Shown here in pieces: positions 1 to 13,733 of a DNA stretch of 64,000 nt (the stretch's first letter is position 1; every line of letters begins with the position of its first letter). The notes beneath the pieces are model-generated. The model made no database searches and was not told where the DNA came from. It saw nothing but the letters and a program-made list of their open reading frames with translations. A program made the translations under genes and the position numbers. Origin of the DNA: Cichorium intybus. Taxonomy: Eukaryota; Streptophyta; Magnoliopsida; Asterales; Asteraceae. The DNA is taken from the NCBI GenBank assembly GCA_023525715.1, contig CM042011.1, positions 62,323,854-62,387,853 of the forward strand. Direction: 5' to 3'.

Positions 1-3851
<3,851 letters not shown>

Positions 3852-4112
3852 TTGGCCGATTCACCATAGATTCGTTAAAATACTAGAGTTTATTAATTAT
3901 ATTCCTATATCCGATAAAATCGATGAGACGTAAAATATTTTTGTTTAAACTATGAACTAACTGTCAAATTAGTTTTGTTTTTTATACCATTTGGGAATAA
4001 AGAGTCGACGGAGCCAAAAGTATGGTGTTTCTTGAAATAGCTGTTACGTTAAATTCTGGCTTTTCTCATTGTTTGACGCATTGTATGAAACAAAAATCTG
4101 CCATGAATGCAC

Positions 4113-4120
4113 TATAAAAG
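4113..4120 (+). promoter_or_regulatory. TATA box of dioxygenase gene 1
   Basis: TATAAAAG lies 52 bp upstream of the ATG, a usual plant spacing with a short leader. Only about 260 bp of unique sequence separates it from the (TA)n-flanked inserts upstream, so the proximal promoter is compact or has been interrupted. Confidence 0.6.
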
Positions 4121-4171
4121 AGAAGGTTTGAGTAGTTAGAAACTCACTGAAAAATAAATATTCAAACGAAG

Positions 4172-5424
4172 ATGGGTTCAGAAGCACCATTTCAGCTTCC
4201 AGTGGTTGATTTCTCTGAACTGAACACCAAGAATCCAGACCATCGTATCTGGAATTCTGCAAAAGTCAAAGCCCTTCAAGCCCTTCAGGAATACGGTTGC
4301 TTCGAAGCATCCTTTGATAAGATCTCACCCAAGCTTCAAGAGTCTGTATTCCATGAACTGGGCCAACTATTCGATCTCCCGTTGGAAACCAAGCAAAGAA
4401 ACACATCCGACCGCGACTTTCATGGCTATATCGGACAAATCCCGTTCATGCCACTCTATGAAAGTATGGGGATAGACGCACCTTACATCCAAGAAAAAGT
4501 TGATAACTTCACCAGTCTCATGTGGCCAGAAGGGAACCCCAAGTTCTCGTATGTACATAAATTGTTATTGTTTGTTTATTCCTAGTTTATCTTCAAGATT
4601 ATCAAAAGTTACAATATGCTGTGGGAATTGGATGAGGACATGTTAATATGTGTGTATGCAGGAAAAGCATCCAAACGTACTCGAAGATGCTGTGGGAATT
4701 GGATGAAATGGTGAAGAAGATGGTCTTTGAAGGGTTGAATTTGGAGAAATACTTGGAAGAGCACTTGGAAACAACAAATTACCATCTGAAGGTGATGAAA
4801 TATCGAGTTGCTGATCCAAGTGAATCCAATATGGGATTAGATTCTCATGCTGACACAAGTATACTCACGATTCTACATCAAAACGGTATTCAAGGGCTTG
4901 AGATTCGAACCAAAGATGGGGATTGGGTTACTGTAAATGTTTCACCGAATTCATTTGTGGTCATGGCTGGTGAAAGCTTCAACGTAAGTATAATATTCAT
5001 GAACTAAGGACAAACCTATACTTTCGATTACGTATATACATGATTACACATGCATACCTTATAAATGAATTTCTAGTAGTCCCTAGCGTAGTCAGAAAAC
5101 CTGGACCCGAATCGAATGCTCGAAGCAGATTATCGGTGAAATAGAATGATTATGATGTTGATGATGCAGGTTTTGTCAAATGGGCGATTACATGCCCCGT
5201 TCCATAGGGTGGTGATGAATGCTGATAAGACTCGGCTTTCAGTTGGTTTATTTTCATTGCCAAAAATCGGGACAATCGTAAAACCCCCGAATGAGATGGT
5301 GGACAAGGAACATCCGTTGCTGTTCAAGCCTTTCGATTATGGAGAGTTCATGGACTACTTCTGTATGTCTGGCGTGAAGAAAGACACCTATGGCCTCAAG
5401 AATTATTGTGGTTTACTGAACTAA
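4172..5424 (+). CDS. 2-oxoglutarate/Fe(II)-dependent dioxygenase, AOP-like (gene 1)
   Basis: Predicted soluble plant 2OG/Fe(II) dioxygenase of specialised metabolism; substrate unknown. Three exons are inferred: 4172-4548, 4662-4983 and 5170-5424, joined at GT/AG introns of 113 and 186 bp with phases 2 and 0, giving 317 residues. The N-terminal half holds the DIOX_N-like region (LPVVDF near residue 9, MPLYES near 92). The iron triad is H188-A-D190 and H245 in FHRV; the 2OG-binding R255-L-S257 follows. Family resemblance (TILHQNG, LEIRTKDGDW, VDKEHPLLFKPF) is to the AOP1-like clade. The start is the first ATG downstream of a TATA box. Length is normal for the family and no lesion is visible. 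It lies convergent to the next dioxygenase. AOP-like is my reading of motifs, not a search result. Confidence 0.88.
4549..4661 (+). other. Intron 1 of gene 1 containing a copy of exon 2 sequence
   Basis: The intron starts GTATGT and ends GCAG. Bases 4616-4635 repeat exactly the 20 bases at 4687-4706 of exon 2 (encoding M-L-W-E-L-D). The copies are offset by 71 bp, a partial exon duplication stranded in the intron. Confidence 0.8.
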
Positions 5425-5457
5425 ATATCTTGAGGCAGATATTATCATGAAGACTTA

Positions 5458-5463
5458 AATAAA
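5458..5463 (+). terminator. Putative poly(A) signal of dioxygenase gene 1
   Basis: AATAAA occurs 33 bp after the stop codon. Plant poly(A) signals are loose, so this is suggestive only. Confidence 0.35.
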
Positions 5464-7214
5464 GGATCGATCTCAATGATCATATGCTTAAATTACCGCA
5501 TGTGTGTGTATTTATGTGAAAATTAATAAGCACTTTGTCCTCATTTTACAATGTGTAAACCTCTAAATCATTCAGATGTAAGATATATAAGATATGCAAA
5601 AAAACTAGTACCTGTTTATGATGCTCTTCTCGATATGAGGTTACAACAATATCCCACGACCAGAGTTCAACAGTTAGACTGTGGAATTATAGAAGTGAGG
5701 TCAAAAGTTTAAATTCTGACACGCACCTTCGACCATTGGTATTCTTCGATTTATATATCTCGTAGAGTTGCAACGTGAGATCGATTGTCACAGTTTACCC
5801 TTTTTACAATAAAGAGTCAATGGCGTATTTATGCAACCAATTACAACTTTTACCAATTCATGCAATTATGTGAATCTCATAATATAATCAGCTATTCACT
5901 AAAATATCATATACATTTGAAAGGCAAGTAAACCTACATAGGGGAGGGGAGACATGAGATAAGAATGCTTGGTTGAGGCGAGGGAATTCGGGTATATTTG
6001 AAAGATTAGAAATTAATTACCGGGAATGGAAGCCGAGATAAGAGGTGATAACTGATAAGCATGTTGATTAGGTAGCCTGTGCATTAAGTGTTTGTATTTT
6101 GCGTTTGATAACTTATACATCTAAAAATTAGGAATTTTTTATCCTAATGAGGTGAATGGTTTATAAAGGTAAGATTAATATTTAGGCATGTATCATGTTA
6201 CATGTATGTATGCAACAATGAGATTGTACAGTCTTCAATCTTGGAAACCCTTCCTAAGACTACCACAAATATATGTGAGCCTGGTCCACCACAACAACAC
6301 ACATGCACGTCATTAAAAATCCAATGAAATCATGACTAGCCGACAAAATGGTTTGGGATTATATGTTTATAAAAGATGAAAGAGATTAAAATACATGGTA
6401 TGAAAACTGTAATCATAATTGAAACCAATGGCATTCTATTACCCCACCATTTTAGTGAAAACCCATTAGGATTCAGTGATTGAAGGACCAAAACCGGTCA
6501 TGGCAAAGCAACCTGAAAGTATAAACATATATTGCAGGTAAAGCATCATATTTAGAATGAGTGTACATTATAAGTAAAGCATCATATCCAGAATAAATAT
6601 CAGATATCCAGATTATTTAGAATCAGAAAAACAATTACCTCAGGAACTTTAATCGACAACTTCACTTCAGCCTTATATCCGTTGTATGAGAAATCTAAAA
6701 TTTCAGGAATTTAAACACTATCAGATATTCAGATTTTTGAAAGATTATGAGAGAATTTTCAATCACTAGCAAAAACGTACCAATGAGGCAAAGAAAAGAC
6801 GTCTTCAGCGGTTCAGCAGTACCTATTAGGAGAACCGGTTCATTTAATCACCTAATTTCACTTCAGCAAACCGATTTGAATGGATGGATCGCATAATCGA
6901 TTATACTGATTAGGATTTAAGAGTACCGAGAGTGAGAACTGAGAAGGGATTAGATATTCAGAAAGAAAGAGATGATAGATGATGAAATGAGGACCGAGAA
7001 TGGGAGAATGGGAGAATGCGAGTTTGATTATTTGAATATTCAGTCTTCTTCTCAACACGCCTCGTCTTCTTCTCCATCTAATCATCTTTATTATTCGGAA
7101 TTCCTCTATTAAAACTTTGCTGTCTATTGGGTGACGCTTAAAACGCTTAGAAAAAGGTGAAGTCAAAGCGTGCCAAATTAATTTGCAATCCCGCCCTTAG
7201 GTCTGAGACGAAGG
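5464..7214. other. Intergenic region between gene 1 and the MITE
   Basis: No gene recognised. 5970-6310 matches copy B at about 38970-39290. From about 6311 to 7725 the sequence is absent in copy B (insertion in A or deletion in B). The minus-strand frame 6858-7166 has no family features. Confidence 0.5.
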
Positions 7215-7222
7215 CGTGAAGC

Positions 7223-7582
7223 TAGAGGTGCACAAAAGCCGGTTAAAAACCGGTTTCGGTTATTTAAAAACCGGTTTTTTAAAAACCGGTTTTTTTAAAA
7301 ACCGGTTTCGGTTATAACCGGTCCGGTTTTGACCGGTTTTTTTAAACGAAATTGAGTTTTAAACCGGTTTTTTTTCGGTTTTTAAACCGGTTCGGTTCGG
7401 TTAACCGGAAGAAAAACCGGTTTTTTTTCGGTTTTTTAACCGGTTCGGTTTCAGATAAAAAACCGGCTAAAAACCGGTTCGGTTAAAAAACCGGTTCGGT
7501 TATTAAAAAACCGGTTATTAAAAAAACCGGTTCGGTTATTATTTTCGGTTATTTAAAAAACCGATTTTTTTGTGCACCTCTA
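7223..7582. mobile_element. hAT-type MITE with (AACCGG) body
   Basis: TIR TAGAGGTGCACAAAA at both ends with the perfect 8-bp TSD CGTGAAGC (7215-7222, 7583-7590). The body is made of interleaved AACCGGTT and CGGTTTTT words in both orientations and can fold on itself. Confidence 0.85.
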
Positions 7583-7780
7583 CGTGAAGCTGCCCCTTTC
7601 TAGCAGACTAAACCTCATAGTGGATCAAGATATGTAGCCCAAATAACATATGCCTTTAACAGGCCCTACATAATTGATGCCCCATTAAAACTTGCTGCCC
7701 TGGGCCATGGCCCAGCTCTCCCCGGCACCACCATTTAATATTCATTTGGTAATTACTATATAATGAATTACAAGCATATT

Positions 7781-9005
7781 TCTAGAACATTTTGGGGGGT
7801 AGGGGGTTTTTGGGTTTTAAGGGGGGTGGGTTCTTTTTTCCCACTCAGTTATCGCCATCTGTTTGCACACGCGTCTTCTTCACCTTCCGTATTTTCTCCA
7901 TTTCGCCATCATCTCTGTAAAAGCCTTCGACACCGCCATCGTTCTCATCTTTATCCTCTGCATCCAGTTTCTCATCCTTCTCTCGCGGTTTCAATAAAAT
8001 CAGGTACCGATTTCTTTACCTTTCCTTTTCCTCATCTTAATCCCTATACGCCGCCGCCCCTCCCGACCTCCACCTTCCTGTACAACTCCTATCACGACTA
8101 CAACATCTAAGAAGCATGTAGACATGGTGGGTTCAATGGTGCTTGGTCTAGATGGAGATAAGGTGGCTAAGAAGGTGATGGCCGGTGAGGATTTTGCTTT
8201 TTATTAGGAGATGATTCCTGGAGTCATGTTCGGAATCGGAATCCGTAATGACGGTGTTGGTTCAGTTCACTCCCCACACTCGCCTTATTTTGGGAGGAAA
8301 CAAACCTTAGATAATGTATTTGGTTCAGTTCACTCCCCACACTCGCCTTCAATAGAGGTACTGTTCTTAAATTATAATCTTTATTTCATATTCGCTCCTC
8401 TGATTTTGCTTCCGAATTTGACCTATTGTCGTTTTTCTTGGTACGGTTTTTGTTAGGCTTATGTGATTTGTGGGACATTAAAAACTAACCAAGTACAATA
8501 TCTAAGGTTTGTTTCCTCCAACTCGATACCGGGCTTCAAATATGCAGGTTAGCCCCCATTTTTTAATTTACATTTATGGTTTTGTGTATAGGTTTACTTA
8601 GAAATTACGTGTTTTTTTACCGAAAAACAAAGAGAAGATTAAATTTTAGTAGTTTGTTCTGAAGCAATGAATAGACACCAAGGCTATAATATCTGTCATT
8701 CCTCAAGGGTGTTGTAATTCTGTAATTAACAATATAAAGACAAACAACACTTTCATAGCATTGCATAAAAGATACGCTTTGAATGATAGACGAAGACTGT
8801 TAATACAAAGCAACCTTAAAATATTTCAAAAACTTACAAAAAACGACATCTAAGACAAACTAAAATACATCCCCATTCACAGTTAAAAAGAAAAGAACAC
8901 TTAAAGTCTTTAAAGAATTAATAAGATAACCAATATGGAATAAAAGCCGTCTAACCCACTTACCAAGTTCTGATACAACCCGTACGAAGCACGGGCTCAA
9001 AGTAG
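7781..9005 (+). mobile_element. Helitron-like element H1 with captured ILR1-like exon
   Basis: The 3' terminus has a hairpin (CCCGT...ACGGG around CGAAGC) followed by CTCAAAGTAG and T, close to the plant Helitron hairpin plus CTRR end. The last 250 bp or so match the minus-strand end of H3. The 5' end is placed at TCTAGAAC followed by a G-rich stretch, also shared with H3, but this end is approximate because flanks near it also resemble each other. No Rep/helicase is present, so it is non-autonomous. Confidence 0.65.
8113..8292 (+). pseudogene. IAA-amino-acid hydrolase ILR1-like fragment (peptidase M20 family)
   Basis: One frame reads through motifs characteristic of plant ILR1/ILL amidohydrolases: KKVMAGEDFAFY, then IPGVMF-IGIRN and VGSVHSPHSPYF. 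These enzymes release IAA from amino-acid conjugates. The expected FYQE is FY-stop-E (CAG to TAG), so the exon is broken. Only the C-terminal portion is present. The 27 bases encoding GSVHSPHSP recur 63 bp downstream (8322-8348). The fragment lies in the sense orientation of Helitron-like H1, consistent with gene capture. Confidence 0.75.
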
Positions 9006-9128
9006 TTAGTACTAAAACAGAGAAACAAGAAACAACTTGAATGAGATACATATGATCAACATACATGTGGTGACACCTTATCTTTTAATATACATGTGGT
9101 GACACCTTATTTTTTAACAATATACAAC

Positions 9129-10229
9129 TCAAATTCCGCAGTAGGATTTGATGGGGCACTTGGATGTCTTCCCTTCATTGGTGTAGCGAATGTAATGAAT
9201 GTACTTGATGTGATCAAATTCCTTAAACCGCTGAATATTGTCTTCGTCAATGAGTTTTTGAGGTATCTCTATCTTCAGGCCCTTAATAAACGTAAATAGC
9301 CCCAGTGAAATTCGCTCTTGGTTTCCCTCCATTATCACCTTGTGATTAGGTGCTTCGATTCGTCCATTTGTCCATGCCTAAGTGAATGAAAACACGACGC
9401 ATATGAGCAATATTAGTGACAATATATAGTTACTATATTGGTGGTACCTACCATGCAAGCATCGCCTGCCATGACTATGAATGATGAGGGCAAAGGATCA
9501 ACTTCGATCCACTGTCCATCCTTGGTCTCTATCTGTAAACCCTTTACTTGTTTTTGATGAAGAATTGTCATGACACTCTTATCAGTATGAGGAACAATGC
9601 CTACAGAATTTTCCTCGTTCCCGTTAGGGCATAGGTACTTATTGTATCGAAGAAGATAAACTGTCGACCTAAGGAGTGACTCGCAGTGTTCTTCTATTCC
9701 ATAGCTTTTCGCTACCATCCGCATCACTATCTCATCTAGTTCCACTACAGCCTTGGAGTACATCAATACACTTGTACTGAAAAACCGTGAATCAATCAAA
9801 TTATAATTAGTATATGTTGATCAATGTCGTAAGACGTAAAATAAGAAACCATGCATACCAGAAACTTTCATTTCCAGAAGGCCACATAAGTTTTGTGAAA
9901 TTTTCAGCTCCTTCTGTAGTTGTTGCGTTCTCAATACCTAAGCTTTCGTATAAAGGCATGACGGGAATTTGCCCAACGTAACCATCATATGGTGTATCTA
10001 TATCTGAAGTGTTTAGGACTTTGACTTCGGTAGGAAGATTAAATAGCTCTTGCGATGCAAGGAAAATCCTGTCTTCAAGTTCCTGAGATACCCCATCGTA
10101 CGTGGCTATGAAACAACCATGTTCCTCAAGCGCACCTGTAACTTCATCGCACTTCGTGATCCAAGAATTTGAAGTAGGGTTTATGTTTTTCAAACTGAGG
10201 TCGATAACCGGAAGCTTGAGCAGTGCCAT
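9129..10229 (-). CDS. 2-oxoglutarate/Fe(II)-dependent dioxygenase, AOP-like (gene 2)
   Basis: Three exons on the minus strand are inferred: 10229-9859, 9776-9452 and 9377-9129, joined by GT/AG introns with the same phases as gene 1, giving 314 residues. Visible family features are MPLYES in exon 1, the iron ligands H187-T-D189 in exon 2, H244 (NHKV) in exon 3, and R254-I-S256 for 2OG binding. The start ATG is followed by LPVIDLS, the typical N-terminus. It is nearly identical to the copy at 45563-46660, and both are clearly diverged from gene 1, so they arose by later duplication. The substrate cannot be read from sequence. A Helitron-type 3' terminus lies about 125 bp beyond the stop. Confidence 0.88.
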
Positions 10230-10292
10230 CGATTCACAGACGTTCGATTATGTGTATAATACGATGTATTGTTCCGTCTCCAACCGATAATC

Positions 10293-10300
10293 TATTTATA
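10293..10300 (-). promoter_or_regulatory. TATA box of dioxygenase gene 2
   Basis: TATAAATA on the minus strand, about 64 bp upstream of the ATG. The paralogue has the same box at the same distance. Confidence 0.55.
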
Positions 10301-10483
10301 TGCGTGGAAAACAGATGTTCTTTTTTGTAGTCATATTCCTAAAATAAAGACATTATTAGACATTCTGATATGCACGCAATCATAGCTTTTGAGAATGCAC
10401 ATGTTTCTTGTGGAAATCGTTGATGCTTAGGTGTTTTTCCTGGAGTTATTTTCAAAATTGGGCCGGTTCCAACCCTACTAATG

Positions 10484-12147
10484 TGTTGGAATCCTAAGCT
10501 CTAGTTAACTGTTCAATCACCACAAAATCAGGAGGAAACAAATTGATTGTGGAGAATCAATTTGTCTCCAATTAGTGTACTTTTAGTTAATATATATTCT
10601 GTATCTTCGAGCTATGAAATATAGATTGTAACAAACACATGTAATTGGTTTTTGAGTGATATTTCCAATTATAATCAAAGAGGTATTTTGATATTTGTTT
10701 GTGTGTGTACAATTGTGATCTTGAATTGGTATCAGAGCTCAAGAAACTGGGGCTTTGAGTCTGTTAAATATACCTGATAATCCGAGAAGAAGATGTCAGA
10801 TGTAGAAGATGCACCTGCTGCTACTCCGGTGAGGGAAAAGCAGATCGGCTCAACCACTATGGCGTGTCCGATGCTCATGTCAACCAATTACACCGTATGG
10901 TCCCTGCGTATGAAAGTTGTACTAAGAATTCATAAAGTCTGGACCATAATCGATCCAGGGGAAGAGAAAAACGATGATAAAGATTACCTTGCGATGGGTT
11001 TGCTGTACCAAGCAATCCCGGAGTCCCTAATCATGCAAATCGGAGATATCGATGATGCAAGGTCCCTGTGGAATGCGATCAAAGCACGACATGTCGGCGC
11101 CGATCGAGTGAAAGAAGCCCGGCTTCAAACTCTAGCCACCGATTTCGATCGGTTGAGAATGACCGAAACCGAGTCAATTGACTCGTTCACCGAAAAACTC
11201 GCCGGGATAGCCTCAAAATCAGCATCACTAGGAGAAGTAATTGACGAATCAAAGCTCGTAAAAAAGCTCCTGAAGACGGTGCCGAGGAGATACATCCACC
11301 TTGTTGCTTCCCTCGAACAAATCCTCGATCTGAAGACGGTGGGATTCGAAGATATCGTGGGCCGATTGAAAGCCTACGAAGAAAGAATTCGTGGAGACGA
11401 GGGTGGAGAAGAGCAGCAAAGGGTGTTGCTTACCCGATCCGGCGGCGATGGTGGCTCGAACGGCGGCGATGGTGGCTCGAACGGCGGCGGTGGTTACGGA
11501 TTGCATCGAGAAGGAGGAGGCGGGGGAGGAATACCGAACCCGATAGAAGCAGAAGTGAGAAGTGGGGAAGAAAAGAGGGAGATGGCGGGTCTGGGTCGGG
11601 CGGGTCGAGTGGATCCGGGTCGACTAGTGGGCATTGGTCCAATTCAAATAGAAACCAGCCCAAAAACAAGCCCAATTCGAATTCGGACTCGAATCGAAAC
11701 CCGAAAAAAGATCTGTCAAAAGTTATTTGTTACAGATGCGATAAACCGGGCCATTTCGCGTCTAAATGTCCGGAAAGACTTCAAAAATTCGAAGAAAGCC
11801 ATCTTATCGAACAAAATGATACCGATGAAGCCGTATTTTTGCACGAAGCCGTTCTTTGAACAAAGACGTCTCTAGAATGACTTAGAGATTCGGGGGTGAT
11901 TGTTGGAATCCTAAGCTCTAGTGGGTTTTAACTGTTCAATCACCACAAAATCAGGAGGAAACAAATTGATTGTAGAGAAATAATTTGTCTCCAATTAGTG
12001 TACTTTTAGTTAATATATATTCTGTATCTTCGAGCTATGAAATACAGATTGTAACAAACACATGTAATTGGTTTTTGAATGATATTTCCAATTATAATCA
12101 AAAAGGTATTTTGATATTTGTTTGTGTGTGTACAATTGTGATCTTGA
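10484..12147 (+). mobile_element. Gag-only LTR retrotransposon (TR-GAG type, copia lineage)
   Basis: LTRs at 10484-10724 (241 bp) and 11901-12147 (247 bp; one has a 6-bp indel) begin TGTTGGAATCC and end ATCTTGA, the non-canonical TG...GA type. TSD TAATG lies at 10479-10483 and 12148-12152. A primer-binding site (TTGGTATCAGAGC, tRNA-Met type) follows the left LTR and a GGGGGTGA tract precedes the right. Only gag is encoded. Copy B has the exact empty site (ACTAATGCAC) at about 46907. Confidence 0.92.
10793..11875 (+). CDS. Copia-type Gag (UBN2/DUF4219-like) with a frameshift before the zinc knuckle
   Basis: The frame begins MSDVEDAP and holds the capsid-like pattern of plant copia Gag: NYTVWSLRMKVVL near residue 32, LYQAIPESL, SLWNAIKARHVG, KLVKKLLKTVPRRY. 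A Gly-rich region follows. The CX2CX4HX4C knuckle (CYRCDKPGHFASKC, about 11738-11779) is in another frame, which stays open back to about 11515. A single indel in the G-rich run at about 11500-11530 therefore separates them. In that second frame the protein stops at about 11863, 38 bp before the right LTR. No protease, integrase or RT is present. The element must have moved in trans. Confidence 0.85.
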   Translation: MSDVEDAPAATPVREKQIGSTTMACPMLMSTNYTVWSLRMKVVLRIHKVWTIIDPGEEKNDDKDYLAMGLLYQAIPESLIMQIGDIDDARSLWNAIKARHVGADRVKEARLQTLATDFDRLRMTETESIDSFTEKLAGIASKSASLGEVIDESKLVKKLLKTVPRRYIHLVASLEQILDLKTVGFEDIVGRLKAYEERIRGDEGGEEQQRVLLTRSGGDGGSNGGDGGSNGGGGYGLHREGGGGGGIPNPIEAEVRSGEEKREMAGLGRAGRVDPGRLVGIGPIQIETSPKTSPIRIRTRIETRKKICQKLFVTDAINRAISRLNVRKDFKNSKKAILSNKMIPMKPYFCTKPFFEQRRL

Positions 12148-12204
12148 TAATGCACATTTTATGTGTTGGGTGTTTGATGCACGTAATCATGTCTATAGTC
12201 ATAT

Positions 12205-13151
12205 AAGTGGCGAATCCAGGATCCAAACTCACGTGTGTCCAACTTAACTGATATAACAAAATAAACAAGTCGTAAAGCTTTGGTTAAGGTCGGGTTTTCA
12301 ATAATCCATCTAAGACAAGTACAATTAATAACATAGATAAAATAAAATTATAAAAAATACAATTTAACATCTTACCCTTGTTCATTTTCATAATTCGAAG
12401 AGAATGTGCCAAAATAGTTTGTTTGCAAATGCAATGAAATGAAAAGCACTTTAAGCAAATACAATGAAATGAAAAGCACTTTCTAAAAGAAATAGCTTTG
12501 TCTAGGTCCATAGGTAGCTTAGCTATGCCTTTCTTTTTTCTTTGTCCGTGATTTAAGTAAAAAATTTACCAAACCACAATATAAAACAACTTTACTTTGA
12601 AACCATGTCCTCATCATCAAATGTCACCAGCTTTCTACATTTTTTCTATAACCGGACATAAGTCCTCTAAATTTCTATTTTCACAAGAAAGTATTTACTA
12701 TTTACCTATAGTAAGAAGAGAAGAACAAATAAAAACTTTACCAGTAAGCCGAAGAACAAAGGAGACGCTTACGACAAAGTTGAGTGGCAAAGTCGTGGAG
12801 CAAAACAGAGGTCGAAGATGGGTAGATGGCGGTAGACGTCGGAGATGGACAGAGGGCGGCGACGGCAACGGCAACATACGTCTATTAGGAAGTTAATTTT
12901 TGTTTTTTAGGTTCCAGTAACCTTCTCTTTTGATTTTCCCACCTTCTATGCTTTAGATCTTATCTTCTACAATATCTTATACGAACTTAAAAGATCAAAA
13001 TATTTAAGTATATTGGGACAAACGGTATTTATATGAAGGTTGATTTGGTTTCTTTTTACAACTTTTTAGATAATATATCAAATGTAGAACAAACTCTTCA
13101 AAACAATGGGTGTCCATGGACACCCTTGAGACTAAGTTAGGATCGCCCTTG
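12205..13151. mobile_element. hAT-like non-autonomous DNA transposon
   Basis: This 947-bp insert is absent from copy B (at about 46960) and is flanked by the 8-bp TSD AGTCATAT (12197-12204, 13152-13159). The ends AAGTGGCGAATCC and, inverted, CAAGGGCGATCC form imperfect TIRs. An 8-bp TSD and such ends fit hAT. No transposase frame is seen inside. Confidence 0.7.
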
Positions 13152-13159
13152 AGTCATAT

Positions 13160-13733
13160 TGTCTTGTGTAAAAATGTTGGAGAGGCTTACCAGGGATGGC
13201 AAAAATTGACCAAAATGTTGGTCGCTTCCCAATCCAATCAAAATTAACTTGCGTTTTACTAAAAATTAATGTTAGCGGATGCACAATACAAATTTCTCAC
13301 TAGTCTTTATGAAAATGTGAAAGTTAATACATATTAACCCATTATCACCGGGTGAACTGATGATCACTTTCAAATATAGACAAACATTTTAGATTTTTTC
13401 AATTATAGCATTATACTTCCATTTTATTTGCCGGAGAGTATGTTTAAACAGTATTTTCCTTTTTTATTAATTCAGCCGTTTTTAATTATTACTATTATAG
13501 TATTATTATTATCAGAACGTGTGGTTTCAATCGTTGAAAGGATTTAGTGGAGGACGTGTCAACAATTTATGGGCCATGTGGACCGTCCAACTCACATAAG
13601 GTGCGGAGAATACATCCACGACAACTTTAAGTCATTGTTACTAAACATTATTGACTCTTATGATCTAATCATTCTTAGTTTCATCAAAATTTCACTAGTC
13701 ATCATCACTTCCGTTTCCAATTCAACATTTAAC
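13160..13733. other. Unique sequence shared by both duplication copies
   Basis: Matches about 46970-47574. It holds no convincing gene; it is upstream flanking DNA of dioxygenase gene 2. Confidence 0.6.

Noticed and set aside
6311..7725. A further transposon between the duplicated blocks of copy A
   Set aside because: The stretch is missing in copy B, but no TSD or terminal repeats could be defined, so insertion versus deletion is undecided.
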